Assembly (NCBI GenBank): GCA_035295745.1
Contig: DATGIL010000110.1
Span: 1 to 64,000 of the forward strand
Direction of reading: 5' to 3'
DNA: 64,000 bases
Origin: JAIQFL01 sp035295745
GTDB taxonomy: Bacteria; Acidobacteriota; Terriglobia; Bryobacterales; Bryobacteraceae
In this document: one piece after another, positions 17,868 through 27,177 of the stretch
Position numbering within the stretch: position 1 is the first letter of the stretch
How the letters are laid out: each line of letters opens with the position of its first letter
The notes under the pieces: generated by a model
Told to the model about the DNA's origin: nothing
Seen by the model: only the letters and a program-made list of their open reading frames with translations
The model's database searches: none
Position numbers and translations under genes: made by a program

Positions 17868-19472
17868 GTGAAACTGGGAATCGATTTCGGCACCACCCGT
17901 ATCGTGGCTGCGGCGGTAGATCGTGGAAACTACCCGCTGGTCGCGTTCGAATCGCCTGATGGACAGATGCGCGAGTGGTTCCCGCCGTTGGTAGCGATTC
18001 GCGGGGAAGAGCGCCGCTTCGGCTGGAGTGCGTGGGCAGTACAAGGCGAGCCGGGGTGGACTGCGTTGCGGTCGATCAAGCGCCTGCTCAAAGGGGCCGG
18101 CCCCACCACCCACCTCGACCTGGCGGGACGATCGATGCCGGTGCTCGAGCTGGCCACCGAACTGCTCTCCGCATTTCGCCAGCAATTACGCCAGAGCAGT
18201 ACGCTGTCGTTGGATCGTGCCGAACCTCTTGAGGTAATGATCGGTGTTCCGGCGAATGCCAATACCAATCAGCGATTCCTTACGGCGGAGGCTTTTCGCG
18301 CCGCTGGTTTTCACGTGCTGGGGATGCTGAACGAACCCTCGGCGGCCAGTGTGGAGTACGGCCATCGCGAACGGACGCAGCGCAAGGGGCAACTCCGGCG
18401 GCTTCTGGTTTACGATCTCGGCGGCGGCACCTTCGACGCATCCCTGGTCGAAATCGAAGACGACACGCACACGGTGGTAGCCAGTGCCGGGCTCGCCGAT
18501 CTGGGCGGAGACGACTTCGACGAGATTCTCGCCGATCTCGCGTTGGAGACGGCGGGTCGCGCCGATGAGCGCGAATCGCTTACCGACGCGGGGTACTTCC
18601 ACCTCCTGGAAGAGTGCCGCGAGCGCAAGGAGGCGCTCAATCCCAACACGCGCCGCATTGTCGTCGACCTGGAGACCGCGCACCAAGGTTGGGGTGAGGT
18701 CTCGATCGGAGTCGCGCCCTATTATGAGCGGTGCCGGCCACTGACGGAGCGCACCGCGGAAGTGGTGACGGAGATGATCGAGGCGCATCCCGGCCGTTCG
18801 ATCGAGACCCTCTACGTGACCGGCGGCGGTTCGGAACTGCCCGCCGTCGCGCGCGTGCTCAAGGAGAGTTTCGGGCGTGCCGTCAAGCGATCGGCCTACA
18901 TGCGGTCGGCGACGGCCATCGGCCTGGCCATCAGCGCCGACGCCAGCTCTGGCTATCTGCTGCGCGATCGCTTCGCTCGTCATTTTGGGGTGTGGCGCGA
19001 GGCCGATCATGGGCGCGAAGTGACGTTCGATCCGATTTTTCCCAAAGGACTGGAGTTGCCGCGCCGCGGTGCCCCACCTCTACGCGCGGTCCGGGCTTAC
19101 CGGGCGGTGCACAATATCGGACATTTCCGGTACGCGGAAGCAGCGCGCATCGGCGAAGGCGGACAGCCATCCGGCGACCTTACGATTTGGGACGACATCC
19201 AATTCCCGTTCGATCCCGAGCTGCGCGGGACACCCAGCCTGACACTCGCGGACGTCAGCCGCATTGGCGAGGGTTCGGGTTGTGAGGTGGAAGAGGAGTA
19301 CACTTGCGATTCCAGCGGAATCGTCAAGGTGACGATCTGGAATCGGTCCGCCGCATACCGGCAGGAATATACGCTCGGCCGCTGGTCGAGCGTCCCCAAA
19401 GAGGGCGGCGAAGTGGTCGCGGTCAAACCTTCCCGCCGTCAGCGTTCCCCCATTTCGAACAGCGGGAATTGA
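17868..19472 (+). CDS. Hsp70/DnaK-family ATPase
   Basis: 534 aa with the actin-like ATPase core: phosphate 1 LGIDFGTTRIVAAAVD at the N-terminus, phosphate 2 LLVYDLGGGTFDASLVEIE at about 180, and the adenosine motif VTGGGSELPAVARVL. The chaperone-like peptide-binding region and lid are shortened and divergent, so it is an Hsp70 paralogue rather than housekeeping DnaK. No DnaJ or GrpE gene is adjacent. The start is GTG 17868 (MKLGIDFG). The reading frame stays open for about 100 codons past the TGA. Confidence 0.85.
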   Translation: MKLGIDFGTTRIVAAAVDRGNYPLVAFESPDGQMREWFPPLVAIRGEERRFGWSAWAVQGEPGWTALRSIKRLLKGAGPTTHLDLAGRSMPVLELATELLSAFRQQLRQSSTLSLDRAEPLEVMIGVPANANTNQRFLTAEAFRAAGFHVLGMLNEPSAASVEYGHRERTQRKGQLRRLLVYDLGGGTFDASLVEIEDDTHTVVASAGLADLGGDDFDEILADLALETAGRADERESLTDAGYFHLLEECRERKEALNPNTRRIVVDLETAHQGWGEVSIGVAPYYERCRPLTERTAEVVTEMIEAHPGRSIETLYVTGGGSELPAVARVLKESFGRAVKRSAYMRSATAIGLAISADASSGYLLRDRFARHFGVWREADHGREVTFDPIFPKGLELPRRGAPPLRAVRAYRAVHNIGHFRYAEAARIGEGGQPSGDLTIWDDIQFPFDPELRGTPSLTLADVSRIGEGSGCEVEEEYTCDSSGIVKVTIWNRSAAYRQEYTLGRWSSVPKEGGEVVAVKPSRRQRSPISNSGN

Positions 19473-19862
19473 GTTTCCGTTCTTCATCGGTTTGTTGGTG
19501 ACCGCATTGCTGGGTGGCCGGCGAGCGGCGTTCCGATACGTGAATTCCGCTGCGCACGGTGGCTTGGCGAGGGCTCGATCCTCGCATTACTTCCGATTCT
19601 GGGCAGCGGCGATGCGGAATCTGGTTGGGCGATAGCGGCGTCGCTCGGCAAGGAATCTTCGTGTGTCTGTCTCAGATCCGGGTACGACGGTGACGTGGGC
19701 GAGGTCGCGCATGCTATCGTCTCGACCATCTCGTTCACCCGCTGTTGGCGTAAGTGGATCGTGCCGAGGTCTCAGTGAACGGGTATTCTGAAAGTCTGCC
19801 GCACGTCGTTCGCCGGAGCGGGCGGATAGGCCGAGATCAAGGGAGCGAACCTGGAGGGTCGA
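19473..19862. other. 390-bp gap without a convincing gene
   Basis: The frame of the upstream Hsp70 gene continues open after its TGA to a TGA near 19773, but has no start codon with a ribosome-binding site. No repeat family, tRNA or terminator is visible. Confidence 0.4.
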
Positions 19863-20891
19863 ATGGGCCATATTTTGTCCGCGGGCCCGAATCGTCGCAT
19901 TGCGGGCCTGGTCCGTGCGCTACTGGGCGCGATCGTTGTAACAACGTCGGCACTTCCGGTGTCGAGCGGCTATTTGCATGCCCAACAACTTGCGCAATCG
20001 CCCGCGCCTTCAGCCGACGCGCTGTTTCGAGATGCCGCGAGGTTTCTCGAAGAAGGGCGCTACCCTGAGGCGATCCAGGGCTTTCGCAAGTTCTGGCAGA
20101 TGGAGCCGTCCAACATCCTTGGCTTGCGTGGTGTGGCCGAGGGGATGATCAGGCAGGGCCAAATGGACGAGGCCCTGCAAATGGTGCGGGCGGAGGCTGA
20201 AAAATATCCGGCGCGCGCGGACATCCGCAACCTTCTTGCCAACACAGCTGTACGTGCCGGACGTTTCGACGAGAGCATCGCGGCGTTTGAAGCATTACTG
20301 GCCCAGGCCGACCCGCAGTCCGCGGAAGCCGGCAAATTGCACCTGCAAATTGGCGAGACCTACAGGCGCAAGGGTGATCTCGAAGCCGCCATTACGAATC
20401 TCCGAGAGGCCGTCAAATTACTACCGGAGAATGCACTGGCGCGTACAACCCTGGCTATGGCACTGGATTCTGCCGGGAAGCGGTCGGAAGCCGAAAGCGC
20501 CTACCGATCAGCGATTGAGCGCGACCCGGAAAACGCCATCGCCCTGAATAATCTCGCCTACCTGCTATGCGAGAATCATGGGGACCTTGACGAAGCGTTG
20601 GACCTGGCGCAACGCGCGCACGCGCTCCTGCCCAATCTCACCGAGGTATCCGACACCCTTGGCTGGATCGATCTGAAGATGGCTCGAACGGAAGACGCCA
20701 TCCTGGCGTATCGGAACCTTGTGCAGAAGGAGCCCGCACAACCCGAACATCGCTACCATCTCGCCATGGCGTTCCAGCAAAAGGGAGACCGGACCGCGGC
20801 GTCGGAGCAACTTCACGCTGCGTTGGAACTGCATCCACCGGCGGACCTCGAAACCAAGATCCGGCGGTTGCTGGAAGCGCTCGGGAATTGA
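19863..20891 (+). CDS. Exported TPR-repeat protein
   Basis: 342 aa. An N-terminal signal or anchor segment (LVRALLGAIVVTTSALPVSSG) is followed by about seven TPR units (e.g. PENALARTTLAMALDSAGKR, PENAIALNNLAYLL). TPR arrays act as protein-binding scaffolds; no enzymatic motif is seen. A GGAGGGTCGA ribosome-binding region precedes the ATG. Its stop lies 4 bp before the ADOP permease start, so the two are probably translated from one mRNA. Confidence 0.75.
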   Translation: MGHILSAGPNRRIAGLVRALLGAIVVTTSALPVSSGYLHAQQLAQSPAPSADALFRDAARFLEEGRYPEAIQGFRKFWQMEPSNILGLRGVAEGMIRQGQMDEALQMVRAEAEKYPARADIRNLLANTAVRAGRFDESIAAFEALLAQADPQSAEAGKLHLQIGETYRRKGDLEAAITNLREAVKLLPENALARTTLAMALDSAGKRSEAESAYRSAIERDPENAIALNNLAYLLCENHGDLDEALDLAQRAHALLPNLTEVSDTLGWIDLKMARTEDAILAYRNLVQKEPAQPEHRYHLAMAFQQKGDRTAASEQLHAALELHPPADLETKIRRLLEALGN

Positions 20892-20895
20892 GGCC

Positions 20896-23301
20896 TTGCT
20901 CCAGGATCTGAGCTACGGATTTCGCGTGCTGTACAAGAACCCGGCCTCCACTGCGATGGCGATTCTCTCGCTCTCGCTCGGTGTCGCCGCGAGTACCGCG
21001 GTTTTCAGTATCTTCGACGCGTTGTTCTTGCGATCGTTGCCGTATCCGTCGGCGGAACGTCTGGTTTACCTGCACGAGTCAGTGCCCAGCCGGAACATGA
21101 GCTATGCCGGCATCAGTTTTCCGGATCTGGCTGCGTGGCGCCGCGAAAACACTACCTTCTCCGACTTGGCCGCATTCCGCATCGATGGCTTCTATCTCAC
21201 AGGATATGGGGAAACGGTGCGCCTGAATGTAGCGGGTGTGACCTACAATGTGGCGCGCACGCTTGGAATCCGGCCGATTCTCGGGCGTGAGATCGCACCC
21301 GAAGAGGATCGCGACGGGCCGCCCTGCTGCACTCCATCAGGCCATCGTGTGGCGCTGTTGACTTACGGATTCTGGCAGCGCCAGTTCGGCGGTGCTCCGG
21401 ACGTCGTGGGAAAGACCCTACAACTCGACACGCTGCCGTATACCGTGATCGGCGTCCTACCGAAGACGGCCGTTTTCCCGGTCGCCGACCTGTGGGTTCC
21501 GCTAGGCCACGACCTCAATAGCAAGGCCTACGTGTTGGACGGCATCGGGCGTTTGAATCCTGGAGTTCGCGTGGAACAGGGGAAAGCGGAACTGGCCCGT
21601 ATCCATCAGAACCAGGCTGAGGTCCAGCCGAATAATCGAACCACCCGGCCAGTGGTCACGCCGTTGCGCGAATATTATCTCGGCAGCTACCGCAAGGTAA
21701 CGCAGTTCCTGCTCGGCGCCGCGAGCTTCGTTCTGCTGATCGCCTGCCTAAACGTGATGGGGTTGACGATGGCGCGGAGCGCGACGCGTTCGCGGGAGAT
21801 TGCGGTGCGCACTGCGTTAGGCGCGCCGCGACGCCGGGTGATGCGGCAGTTGTTGTCGGAAAGCGCATTGTTGGCCGGCGCTGCGGCGCTGGTGGGAGTG
21901 ACGCTCGGTTGGATCGCGCTGCGGGCCATGCTGTCGCTGATGCCGGATGTGTTACCTCAATGGGTGGATTTCCGTCTTGACGGGCGATTCGTTTTGTTCG
22001 CGGTGGTGGTGGCAGTGCTCACCACATTGATTTCGGGCACAGCGCCGGCTCTACACGCTTCGAAGGCCGACGTCTGGGGCTTCCTGGCGGGTGCCGCGCC
22101 GAGGTCCTCTCTTTCCGGCGGCGGACGTCGCTGGCTGGACGTTCTGGTGGTCGCCGAAATCGCGATTGCGCTGGTCCTGTTGACAACGGGTGCGCTACTC
22201 GTGCGCGCGTTTCATCGCGTGACGAGTGTCGAACCGGGTTTTCGCGTCGACAATGTGCTGACGTTTTGGATCGATCCTCCTGTCCTCAATGCCGAGACGC
22301 GATTCCGGATCTGCCAGGAACTGTTGCAGCGACTGCGATCCACGCCGGGAATCGAGTCGGCCGGAGTGACCTCCACGATTCCTCTGGGGCCCGGCGTGCT
22401 CGGGCATGGCGATCTGAAAGGGGCGCAGTTCCAGGTGGAAGGTAATGTGGCGAATGCGGAAGAAGCCGTACGGGGAGTGGGGATGCGGACGGTATCACCA
22501 GATTATTTCCGCACCTTGGGAATTCCGCTGCTCGCCGGCCGGGACTTCGACGAGCGCGACGCCACCAATACCAGTGTGATCATGGTCAACGAGACTTTCG
22601 CAAAGGTATATCTCGCGGGCGCGGACCCGGTTGGGAAGCGGGTGAGTTATCGCCCGAATCAATGGCTGACGGTGATCGGCATGGTGCGCGATATTCGCCA
22701 CGACGGCCTCGAACGGCCCGTTAGCCCCGAAGCATTCCTGCCGCTCTCGCCGAAATCGTTCCCCTATCTGACCATCGCCGTGCGCGGCCGGATGGAAACG
22801 GCAGCCCTGGTCTCGGTTGCCCGCGAGGCCATGCGCCAGACCGACCCCTCCATTGCCATCTTCGACGTGCACACCATGCAGGATCTGCTCGATCGCTCGT
22901 TGTGGTTGCGCCGTTCTTACTCATGGCTCTTCGAGGTCTTTGCCGGGATTGCGGTGGTGATGGCGGTGGCCGGTGTGTACGGAGTAGTTTCCTATGCGGT
23001 GGCGCAGCGCACTCGCGAGATCGGCATCCGTATGGCCCTGGGCGCGGAACCGCGGCAAATGATGATCCAGGTGCTATGCCAGGGGCTGGTGCTTCTGACA
23101 ATCGGCCTGGCTCTCGGAGTAGCGGCTTCCTGGCACATTACAAGACTGATGGGCAGCCTGCTCGCGGGAATCAATCCGCACGATGCGTGGACATACACAG
23201 GTGTCATCGTGATACTCACCCTCGCTGCGATGGCGGCGAACCTGGTTCCTGCACGCCGCGCGTCACTGGTCGACCCGCTGCAGGCGTTGCGGGCCGAATA
23301 A
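20896..23301 (+). CDS. MacB/FtsX-like duplicated orphan permease (ADOP type)
   Basis: 801 aa, inner membrane. It has two copies of the MacB periplasmic core plus FtsX permease unit: the first core after the helix NPASTAMAILSLSLGVAASTAVFS, a central three-helix bundle around FLLGAASFVLLIACLNVMGL, and the last bundle with GIRMALGAEPRQMM. There is no ATPase domain and no ABC ATPase gene nearby, as usual for this acidobacterial family, whose function is unknown. The TTG at 20896 is chosen because family members begin with LQDLxYGFRxL exactly there. A second copy survives as a relic near 25.2 kb. Confidence 0.88.
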   Translation: MLQDLSYGFRVLYKNPASTAMAILSLSLGVAASTAVFSIFDALFLRSLPYPSAERLVYLHESVPSRNMSYAGISFPDLAAWRRENTTFSDLAAFRIDGFYLTGYGETVRLNVAGVTYNVARTLGIRPILGREIAPEEDRDGPPCCTPSGHRVALLTYGFWQRQFGGAPDVVGKTLQLDTLPYTVIGVLPKTAVFPVADLWVPLGHDLNSKAYVLDGIGRLNPGVRVEQGKAELARIHQNQAEVQPNNRTTRPVVTPLREYYLGSYRKVTQFLLGAASFVLLIACLNVMGLTMARSATRSREIAVRTALGAPRRRVMRQLLSESALLAGAAALVGVTLGWIALRAMLSLMPDVLPQWVDFRLDGRFVLFAVVVAVLTTLISGTAPALHASKADVWGFLAGAAPRSSLSGGGRRWLDVLVVAEIAIALVLLTTGALLVRAFHRVTSVEPGFRVDNVLTFWIDPPVLNAETRFRICQELLQRLRSTPGIESAGVTSTIPLGPGVLGHGDLKGAQFQVEGNVANAEEAVRGVGMRTVSPDYFRTLGIPLLAGRDFDERDATNTSVIMVNETFAKVYLAGADPVGKRVSYRPNQWLTVIGMVRDIRHDGLERPVSPEAFLPLSPKSFPYLTIAVRGRMETAALVSVAREAMRQTDPSIAIFDVHTMQDLLDRSLWLRRSYSWLFEVFAGIAVVMAVAGVYGVVSYAVAQRTREIGIRMALGAEPRQMMIQVLCQGLVLLTIGLALGVAASWHITRLMGSLLAGINPHDAWTYTGVIVILTLAAMAANLVPARRASLVDPLQALRAE

Positions 23302-23310
23302 GCGCACGCC

Positions 23311-23991
23311 TCAGTGTGCGACTGTCCGCAACAGGGCGCTCATGCCGTTCCAGAGAATCTGCACGCCGATGCAGACCAGAATGAACGAAGACAGCCGGAT
23401 AATCACGTTCATCGCCGAGTCGCCCAGGGTCCGTCCGATGCGTTCCGCAAATCGATAACTCAAGTAGATGGCAACCGCGATCAGGAACGATCCCAACACC
23501 ATTCCTCCGATCAGCGGCCAATGCGCCACGGTGCCCTCAGGGCGATTGGCGCCGACCGTAATCGCAACCGAGATCGAGCCCGGCCCCACCGTGAGCGGCA
23601 GCGTGAGCGGATAGAACGCCTGCCGTGTGTAGTCTGCCTCATGGCACTCGGTACTTCCGTCCTTATCGGAGGTCTCGTCGTTGGGCTGGCGGAGCAGCGA
23701 CCATCCCGTAGAGATGACCACCAGTCCGCCGCCGACCTGCACTACCGGCAAGGAGATGCCGAAGAAGGCCAGAATGTAGGTCCCGACGAAGATTGAAGTC
23801 AGGATCAGAATCAGCCCGTCAATGGCAATCATCCTCGCCAAAACCGCGCGCCCGCGGGTCGAGAGTCCCTTTGTGAGCGTCAGGAAAATCGGCGTGTTGC
23901 CTATAGGGTTCACGATCGGAAACAGCGCTCCGACCACCAACAGCGTATTCTTCACAAGATCGCTGAACGCAACGGGCATGGCTCGTTCCAC
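23311..23991 (-). CDS. MarC-family integral membrane protein
   Basis: 226 aa with six predicted transmembrane helices. Signatures include ALFPIVNPIGNTPIFLTLTKG and, in the second half, YPLTLPLTVGPGSISVAI, the MarC/UPF0056 pattern. Despite the family's name, drug resistance has not been upheld for it and the transported species is unknown. Start GTG 23991 or ATG 23979 (MPVAFSDL). Convergent with the ADOP permease gene, with only 9 bp between stops. Confidence 0.88.
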   Translation of the reverse strand: MERAMPVAFSDLVKNTLLVVGALFPIVNPIGNTPIFLTLTKGLSTRGRAVLARMIAIDGLILILTSIFVGTYILAFFGISLPVVQVGGGLVVISTGWSLLRQPNDETSDKDGSTECHEADYTRQAFYPLTLPLTVGPGSISVAITVGANRPEGTVAHWPLIGGMVLGSFLIAVAIYLSYRFAERIGRTLGDSAMNVIIRLSSFILVCIGVQILWNGMSALLRTVAH

Positions 23992-24031
23992 TGTATCGGA
24001 GTTGGCAGTGGAACGGCCATAGAACGCGCCC

Positions 24032-24781
24032 TTACCGCAATCCGCCGGAGGCTGCCAGCGTCTCCCCGGTGACCCAACCGGAGTCTGACGATGCCAGAAA
24101 CACTGCGACCGGCGCGATATCTTCCGGCTGGGCGACGCGGCCGAGCGGAGTCTTCGCCACCATCTGATCCAGGAAATCGCTTCCCGTGATGCCCGACGAT
24201 CGGAAGCCCTCCGTCTCCACCGGACCCGGATTAATCGAGTTCACGCGAATCTTTTTCGGACCCAGTTCCTTCGCAAGTACCCGCGTGACCGCATCCACGG
24301 CGCCTTTGGTCGCGGTGTACACGGTGGTGCTGGGCGGGGTTAACTGGGTCGCGTTCGAGCCGATGTTGATGATGCTTCCACCCTCGCTGCCGAAGTGTTT
24401 CACCGCCTCCTGCGACGCGAAAATCAGGCCCTTTACGTTGATGTCGAACTGTCGGTAGTAGTGGTCCTCGGTGATCGCCTCGAGCGGCGAGAACTGATAG
24501 ATCGCGGCGTTGTTCACCAGGACATCCAAGCGCCCGTACGCCTTCTCGGTGGCGTCGAAAATCTGTTTCACGTCGGCGGCCTTGCTCACGTCGCCATGCA
24601 CCGCGATCGCTTTTCCGCCGGCCTTTTGGATCTCCGCGACCACCCGGTCCGCGCCTTCCTTGCTCGAGGCGTAGTTGACCACGACGCTCGCGCCCTCTGC
24701 CGCCAAACTCTTGGCGATTCCCGCGCCTATCCCCTTAGACGCACCGGTCACCACCGCGACTTTATTGTTCAGCTTGCCCAT
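24032..24781 (-). CDS. Short-chain dehydrogenase/reductase (3-oxoacyl-ACP reductase-like)
   Basis: 249 aa Rossmann-fold oxidoreductase. The cofactor motif is TGASKGIG (12-19), NNAA lies in the beta-4 region, and the catalytic YTATK is at about 152-156 with Ser in IINIGSN. Classical NAD(P)H-dependent SDR; the substrate is not predictable. The start ATG 24781 is preferred over an ATG 39 bp upstream because AGGGAGG lies 4 bp before it. The preceding ArsR-type regulator on the same strand, 83 bp upstream, probably controls it. Confidence 0.88.
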   Translation of the reverse strand: MGKLNNKVAVVTGASKGIGAGIAKSLAAEGASVVVNYASSKEGADRVVAEIQKAGGKAIAVHGDVSKAADVKQIFDATEKAYGRLDVLVNNAAIYQFSPLEAITEDHYYRQFDINVKGLIFASQEAVKHFGSEGGSIINIGSNATQLTPPSTTVYTATKGAVDAVTRVLAKELGPKKIRVNSINPGPVETEGFRSSGITGSDFLDQMVAKTPLGRVAQPEDIAPVAVFLASSDSGWVTGETLAASGGLR

Positions 24782-24864
24782 TTTGCCTCCCTTTTGGTCG
24801 TTCGATATTTCGATAACCATCTAATTGATGGCGCGACCCGCGAGGACGCTTCAAAATTGTGGGC

Positions 24865-25158
24865 TCAGATGGTTGCGAGATAGTCGAGGTAAGCTCGCCA
24901 CACGTCCCGCTGCAGGCATAGATGAGCGAAGCGGCCTTCGCGTTCAATGCGAATGAGCCCGGCGGTTTCGAGTTCCTTCAGATGGTGAGAAAGTGTGGGC
25001 GCCGTTACAGACTGGCACTCGCGCACATCCTGGCAAGCGATCCCTTCCTGGGACGCGCCCACCTGTTTTAGGATTTCGTGGCGACGAGGGTCGGCCAATG
25101 CTTTGCCGATCAGGCGGATCTGCCGCTCGGAGAGAGTCTGCGACTTCGTGGTTGCCAT
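24865..25158 (-). CDS. ArsR-family transcriptional regulator
   Basis: A 97-aa winged-helix protein. It has ALADPRRHEILKQVG, then the recognition helix region SVTAPTLSHHLKELETAGLI and the wing IEREGRFAHLCL. Classical metal-binding ELCVCDL is not present; the corresponding segment is IACQDVRECQSV, so a metal sensor role is unproven. Upstream of, and probably co-transcribed with, the short-chain dehydrogenase. Confidence 0.85.
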   Translation of the reverse strand: MATTKSQTLSERQIRLIGKALADPRRHEILKQVGASQEGIACQDVRECQSVTAPTLSHHLKELETAGLIRIEREGRFAHLCLQRDVWRAYLDYLATI

Positions 25159-25194
25159 GTTCCGATTCCGGCTGCTATTTCTAGTGTCGCATGC

Positions 25195-25362
25195 CTGACA
25201 GATAGCGCGGTTGAACGTCTACCCAGGCTGAATGCAGCCATTGCACGGCCCTTCTGCTGGCAGCGCTCGGCCTCTACGGGCTGCTGGCCTACACATCTAT
25301 CCAATGAACGCGTTGCGGTACGAGTGACAGGGGCCAATTCTCCTGCGACTCCACTCATCTGA
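25195..25362 (+). pseudogene. Relic of an ADOP/MacB-like permease C-terminal region
   Basis: Three fragments in shifting frames reproduce the last membrane bundle of the ADOP family: SAVERLPRLNAAIA, then a shift, ALLLAALGLYGLLAYTSIQ ending in TGA 25305-25307, then a shift, NERVAVRVTGAN. The intact ADOP at 20.9-23.3 kb has the equivalent AVAGVYGVVSYAVAQRTREI. Upstream parts of the gene are gone, so this is a decayed remnant with at least two frameshifts. Confidence 0.65.
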
Positions 25363-25388
25363 AGGGCGCGGGCGGTGTACCATGGGGC

Positions 25389-26471
25389 GTGAATCTTCCC
25401 GTCAACCCGCCAGTCTTGCCGATGCTCGCCAAACGGGTGGGCGAGTTGCCGTCCTCCGGAAGCTGGATCTTCGAGCCCAAATGGGATGGCTTTCGCGCAC
25501 TCATCTTCCGCGATGGCGGCGAGATCCTGATCCAGAGCCGCGACGACAAGCCCCTGCAGCGCTATTTTCCCGAACTGCTCGACCCGCTCTGTGGGGCACT
25601 GCCGGAGCGATGCGTGCTCGATGGCGAAATCGTCATCGCCAAGGAGAGCGGTCTCGATTTCGAAGCGCTACAGCTCCGCCTGCATCCCGCCGCCTCGCGC
25701 GTGAAAATGCTCTCCAAACAGATTCCGGCCTCCGTGGTTTTCTTCGATCTGCTCTGCGTGGGCGATCGGGATTTGCGCGAGGAGCCGTTCCAGAGGCGCC
25801 GCGCCGAACTGGCCTCGCTACTCGCTTCCGCCGAGCCGCCGATCCACATCACGCCTGCCACCGAGGATCCTGCCGTGGCGCAGGACTGGTTCCACCGCTT
25901 CGAAGGCGCGGGGCTCGATGGCGTCATGGCCAAGCCGCTCTCGGTCACCTACCAACCCGACAAGCGCGTCATGCTCAAGGTCAAGCATGAGCGCGATTGC
26001 GACTGCGTGGTGGCGGGATTCCGCTGGTATAAGCAGGGGCCGAAGACCGAAGTCGGCTCGCTGCTGCTCGGACTCTTTGACGATGCCGGTGGCCTGCAGC
26101 ACGTCGGCGTCTGCGCCAGCTTTACACAGGAGAAGCGCCGCGAATTGGCGGAGTTTTTCGTGCCATACCGCGAGAACGCCCTCGACGGCCACCCGTGGAA
26201 AGAGTGGGCCGCTTATGGTCAATCCGAAGGAATGCATCGGCTGCCCGGCGGGCAGAGCCGTTGGAGCCAGGGCAAGGACCTCTCGTGGGAGCCGATCCGT
26301 GCCGAACTGGTTGCCGAAGTCGCCTACGAGCACATGCAGGGTCCCCGCTTCCGCCACATGGCGCACTTTCGCCGATGGCGCACGGACAAGAAGCCTGCCG
26401 ATTGCACCTACGCGCAATTGGAGGTCGTGCCTCCGCATGAGTTGAAGGCGATTTTCGCCGCTGGTCGCTAA
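25389..26471 (+). CDS. ATP-dependent DNA ligase (LigC/LigD ligase domain type)
   Basis: 360 aa. The nucleotidyltransferase motif I is EPKWDGFRAL with the adenylated Lys31; motif III-like VFFDLL, motif IV DGVMAKPL and motif V LKVKHERDCDCVV follow, then an OB-fold domain. Stand-alone ligases of this size act in bacterial non-homologous end joining or excision repair. Start GTG 25389. It converges on the LigD-type polymerase gene across a repeat array; together they equal two of the three domains of canonical LigD. No Ku gene is in the window. Confidence 0.9.
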   Translation: MNLPVNPPVLPMLAKRVGELPSSGSWIFEPKWDGFRALIFRDGGEILIQSRDDKPLQRYFPELLDPLCGALPERCVLDGEIVIAKESGLDFEALQLRLHPAASRVKMLSKQIPASVVFFDLLCVGDRDLREEPFQRRRAELASLLASAEPPIHITPATEDPAVAQDWFHRFEGAGLDGVMAKPLSVTYQPDKRVMLKVKHERDCDCVVAGFRWYKQGPKTEVGSLLLGLFDDAGGLQHVGVCASFTQEKRRELAEFFVPYRENALDGHPWKEWAAYGQSEGMHRLPGGQSRWSQGKDLSWEPIRAELVAEVAYEHMQGPRFRHMAHFRRWRTDKKPADCTYAQLEVVPPHELKAIFAAGR

Positions 26472-26481
26472 TTTTAGTGCC

Positions 26482-27170
26482 ACGATCGTGAGGGAGCGCC
26501 TCTCACCCTCCGATTCGTGATCGCTTGCGTATCCGCCGAGCGTAGTTACGCGCCGCGACCGTGAGGGAGCGTCTCTCACTCTCTGATTCGTGATCGCTTG
26601 CGTATTGCGCCGAGCGTAGGCAACGAGCCGCGACCGTGAGGGAGCGTCTCCGCCCTCCTGATTATTGATCGCTTGCTTACGCGCGGCTCGCAAGCACACG
26701 TATCGCGCCGAGCGTAGGGAACGAGCCGCGACCGTGAGGGAGCGCCTCTCACTCTCTGATTCGTGCATCGCTTGCTTACGCGCGCGGCTCGCAAGCACAG
26801 GTATCGCGCCGAGCGTAGGCAACGAGCCGCGACCGTGAGGGAGCGCCTCTCACCCTCTGATTCGTGCATCGCTTGCGTATCGCGCGAAACGTAGGCAACG
26901 AGCCGCGACCGTGAGGGAGCGCCTCTCACTCTCTGATTCGTGATCGCTTGCTTACGCGCGCGGCTCGCAAGCGCACCCATCGCGCCGAGCGTAGGCAACG
27001 AGCCGCGACCGCGAGGGAGCGCCTCTCACCCTCCGATTCGTGATCGCTTGCTTACGCGCGCGGCTCGCAAGCACAGGTATCGCGCCGAGCGTAGGCAACG
27101 AGCCGCGACCGTGAGGGAGCGTCTCCGGCCTCTGACTCGTGCATCGCTTGCTTACGCGCGCGGCTGGTGC
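26482..27170 (+). repeat. Tandem array, eight copies of a 72/100-bp unit
   Basis: Eight copies of GTGAGGGAGCG (one reads GCGAGGGAGCG) recur at ~72-77-bp or ~100-bp steps. The long form contains an extra ~28-bp segment with GCGCGCGGCTCGCAAGCAC that can pair with CGAGCCGCG at the end of the unit (9-bp stem, ~33-nt loop); the short form lacks it. Order of unit lengths: short, short, long, long, short, long, long, then truncated. No convincing protein-coding capacity. Confidence 0.9.
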
Positions 27171-27177
27171 TATCCAC

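Noticed and set aside
26482..27170. Regularly spaced repeats that might be a CRISPR array
   Set aside because: The sequences between conserved cores are themselves repeated rather than unique, unit length varies by a defined module, and no cas genes are near.
26472..27177. Long open frames across the repeat array encoding Arg/Ser-rich peptides
   Set aside because: They are translations of the repeats, open in several frames on both strands, with no start context or domain.
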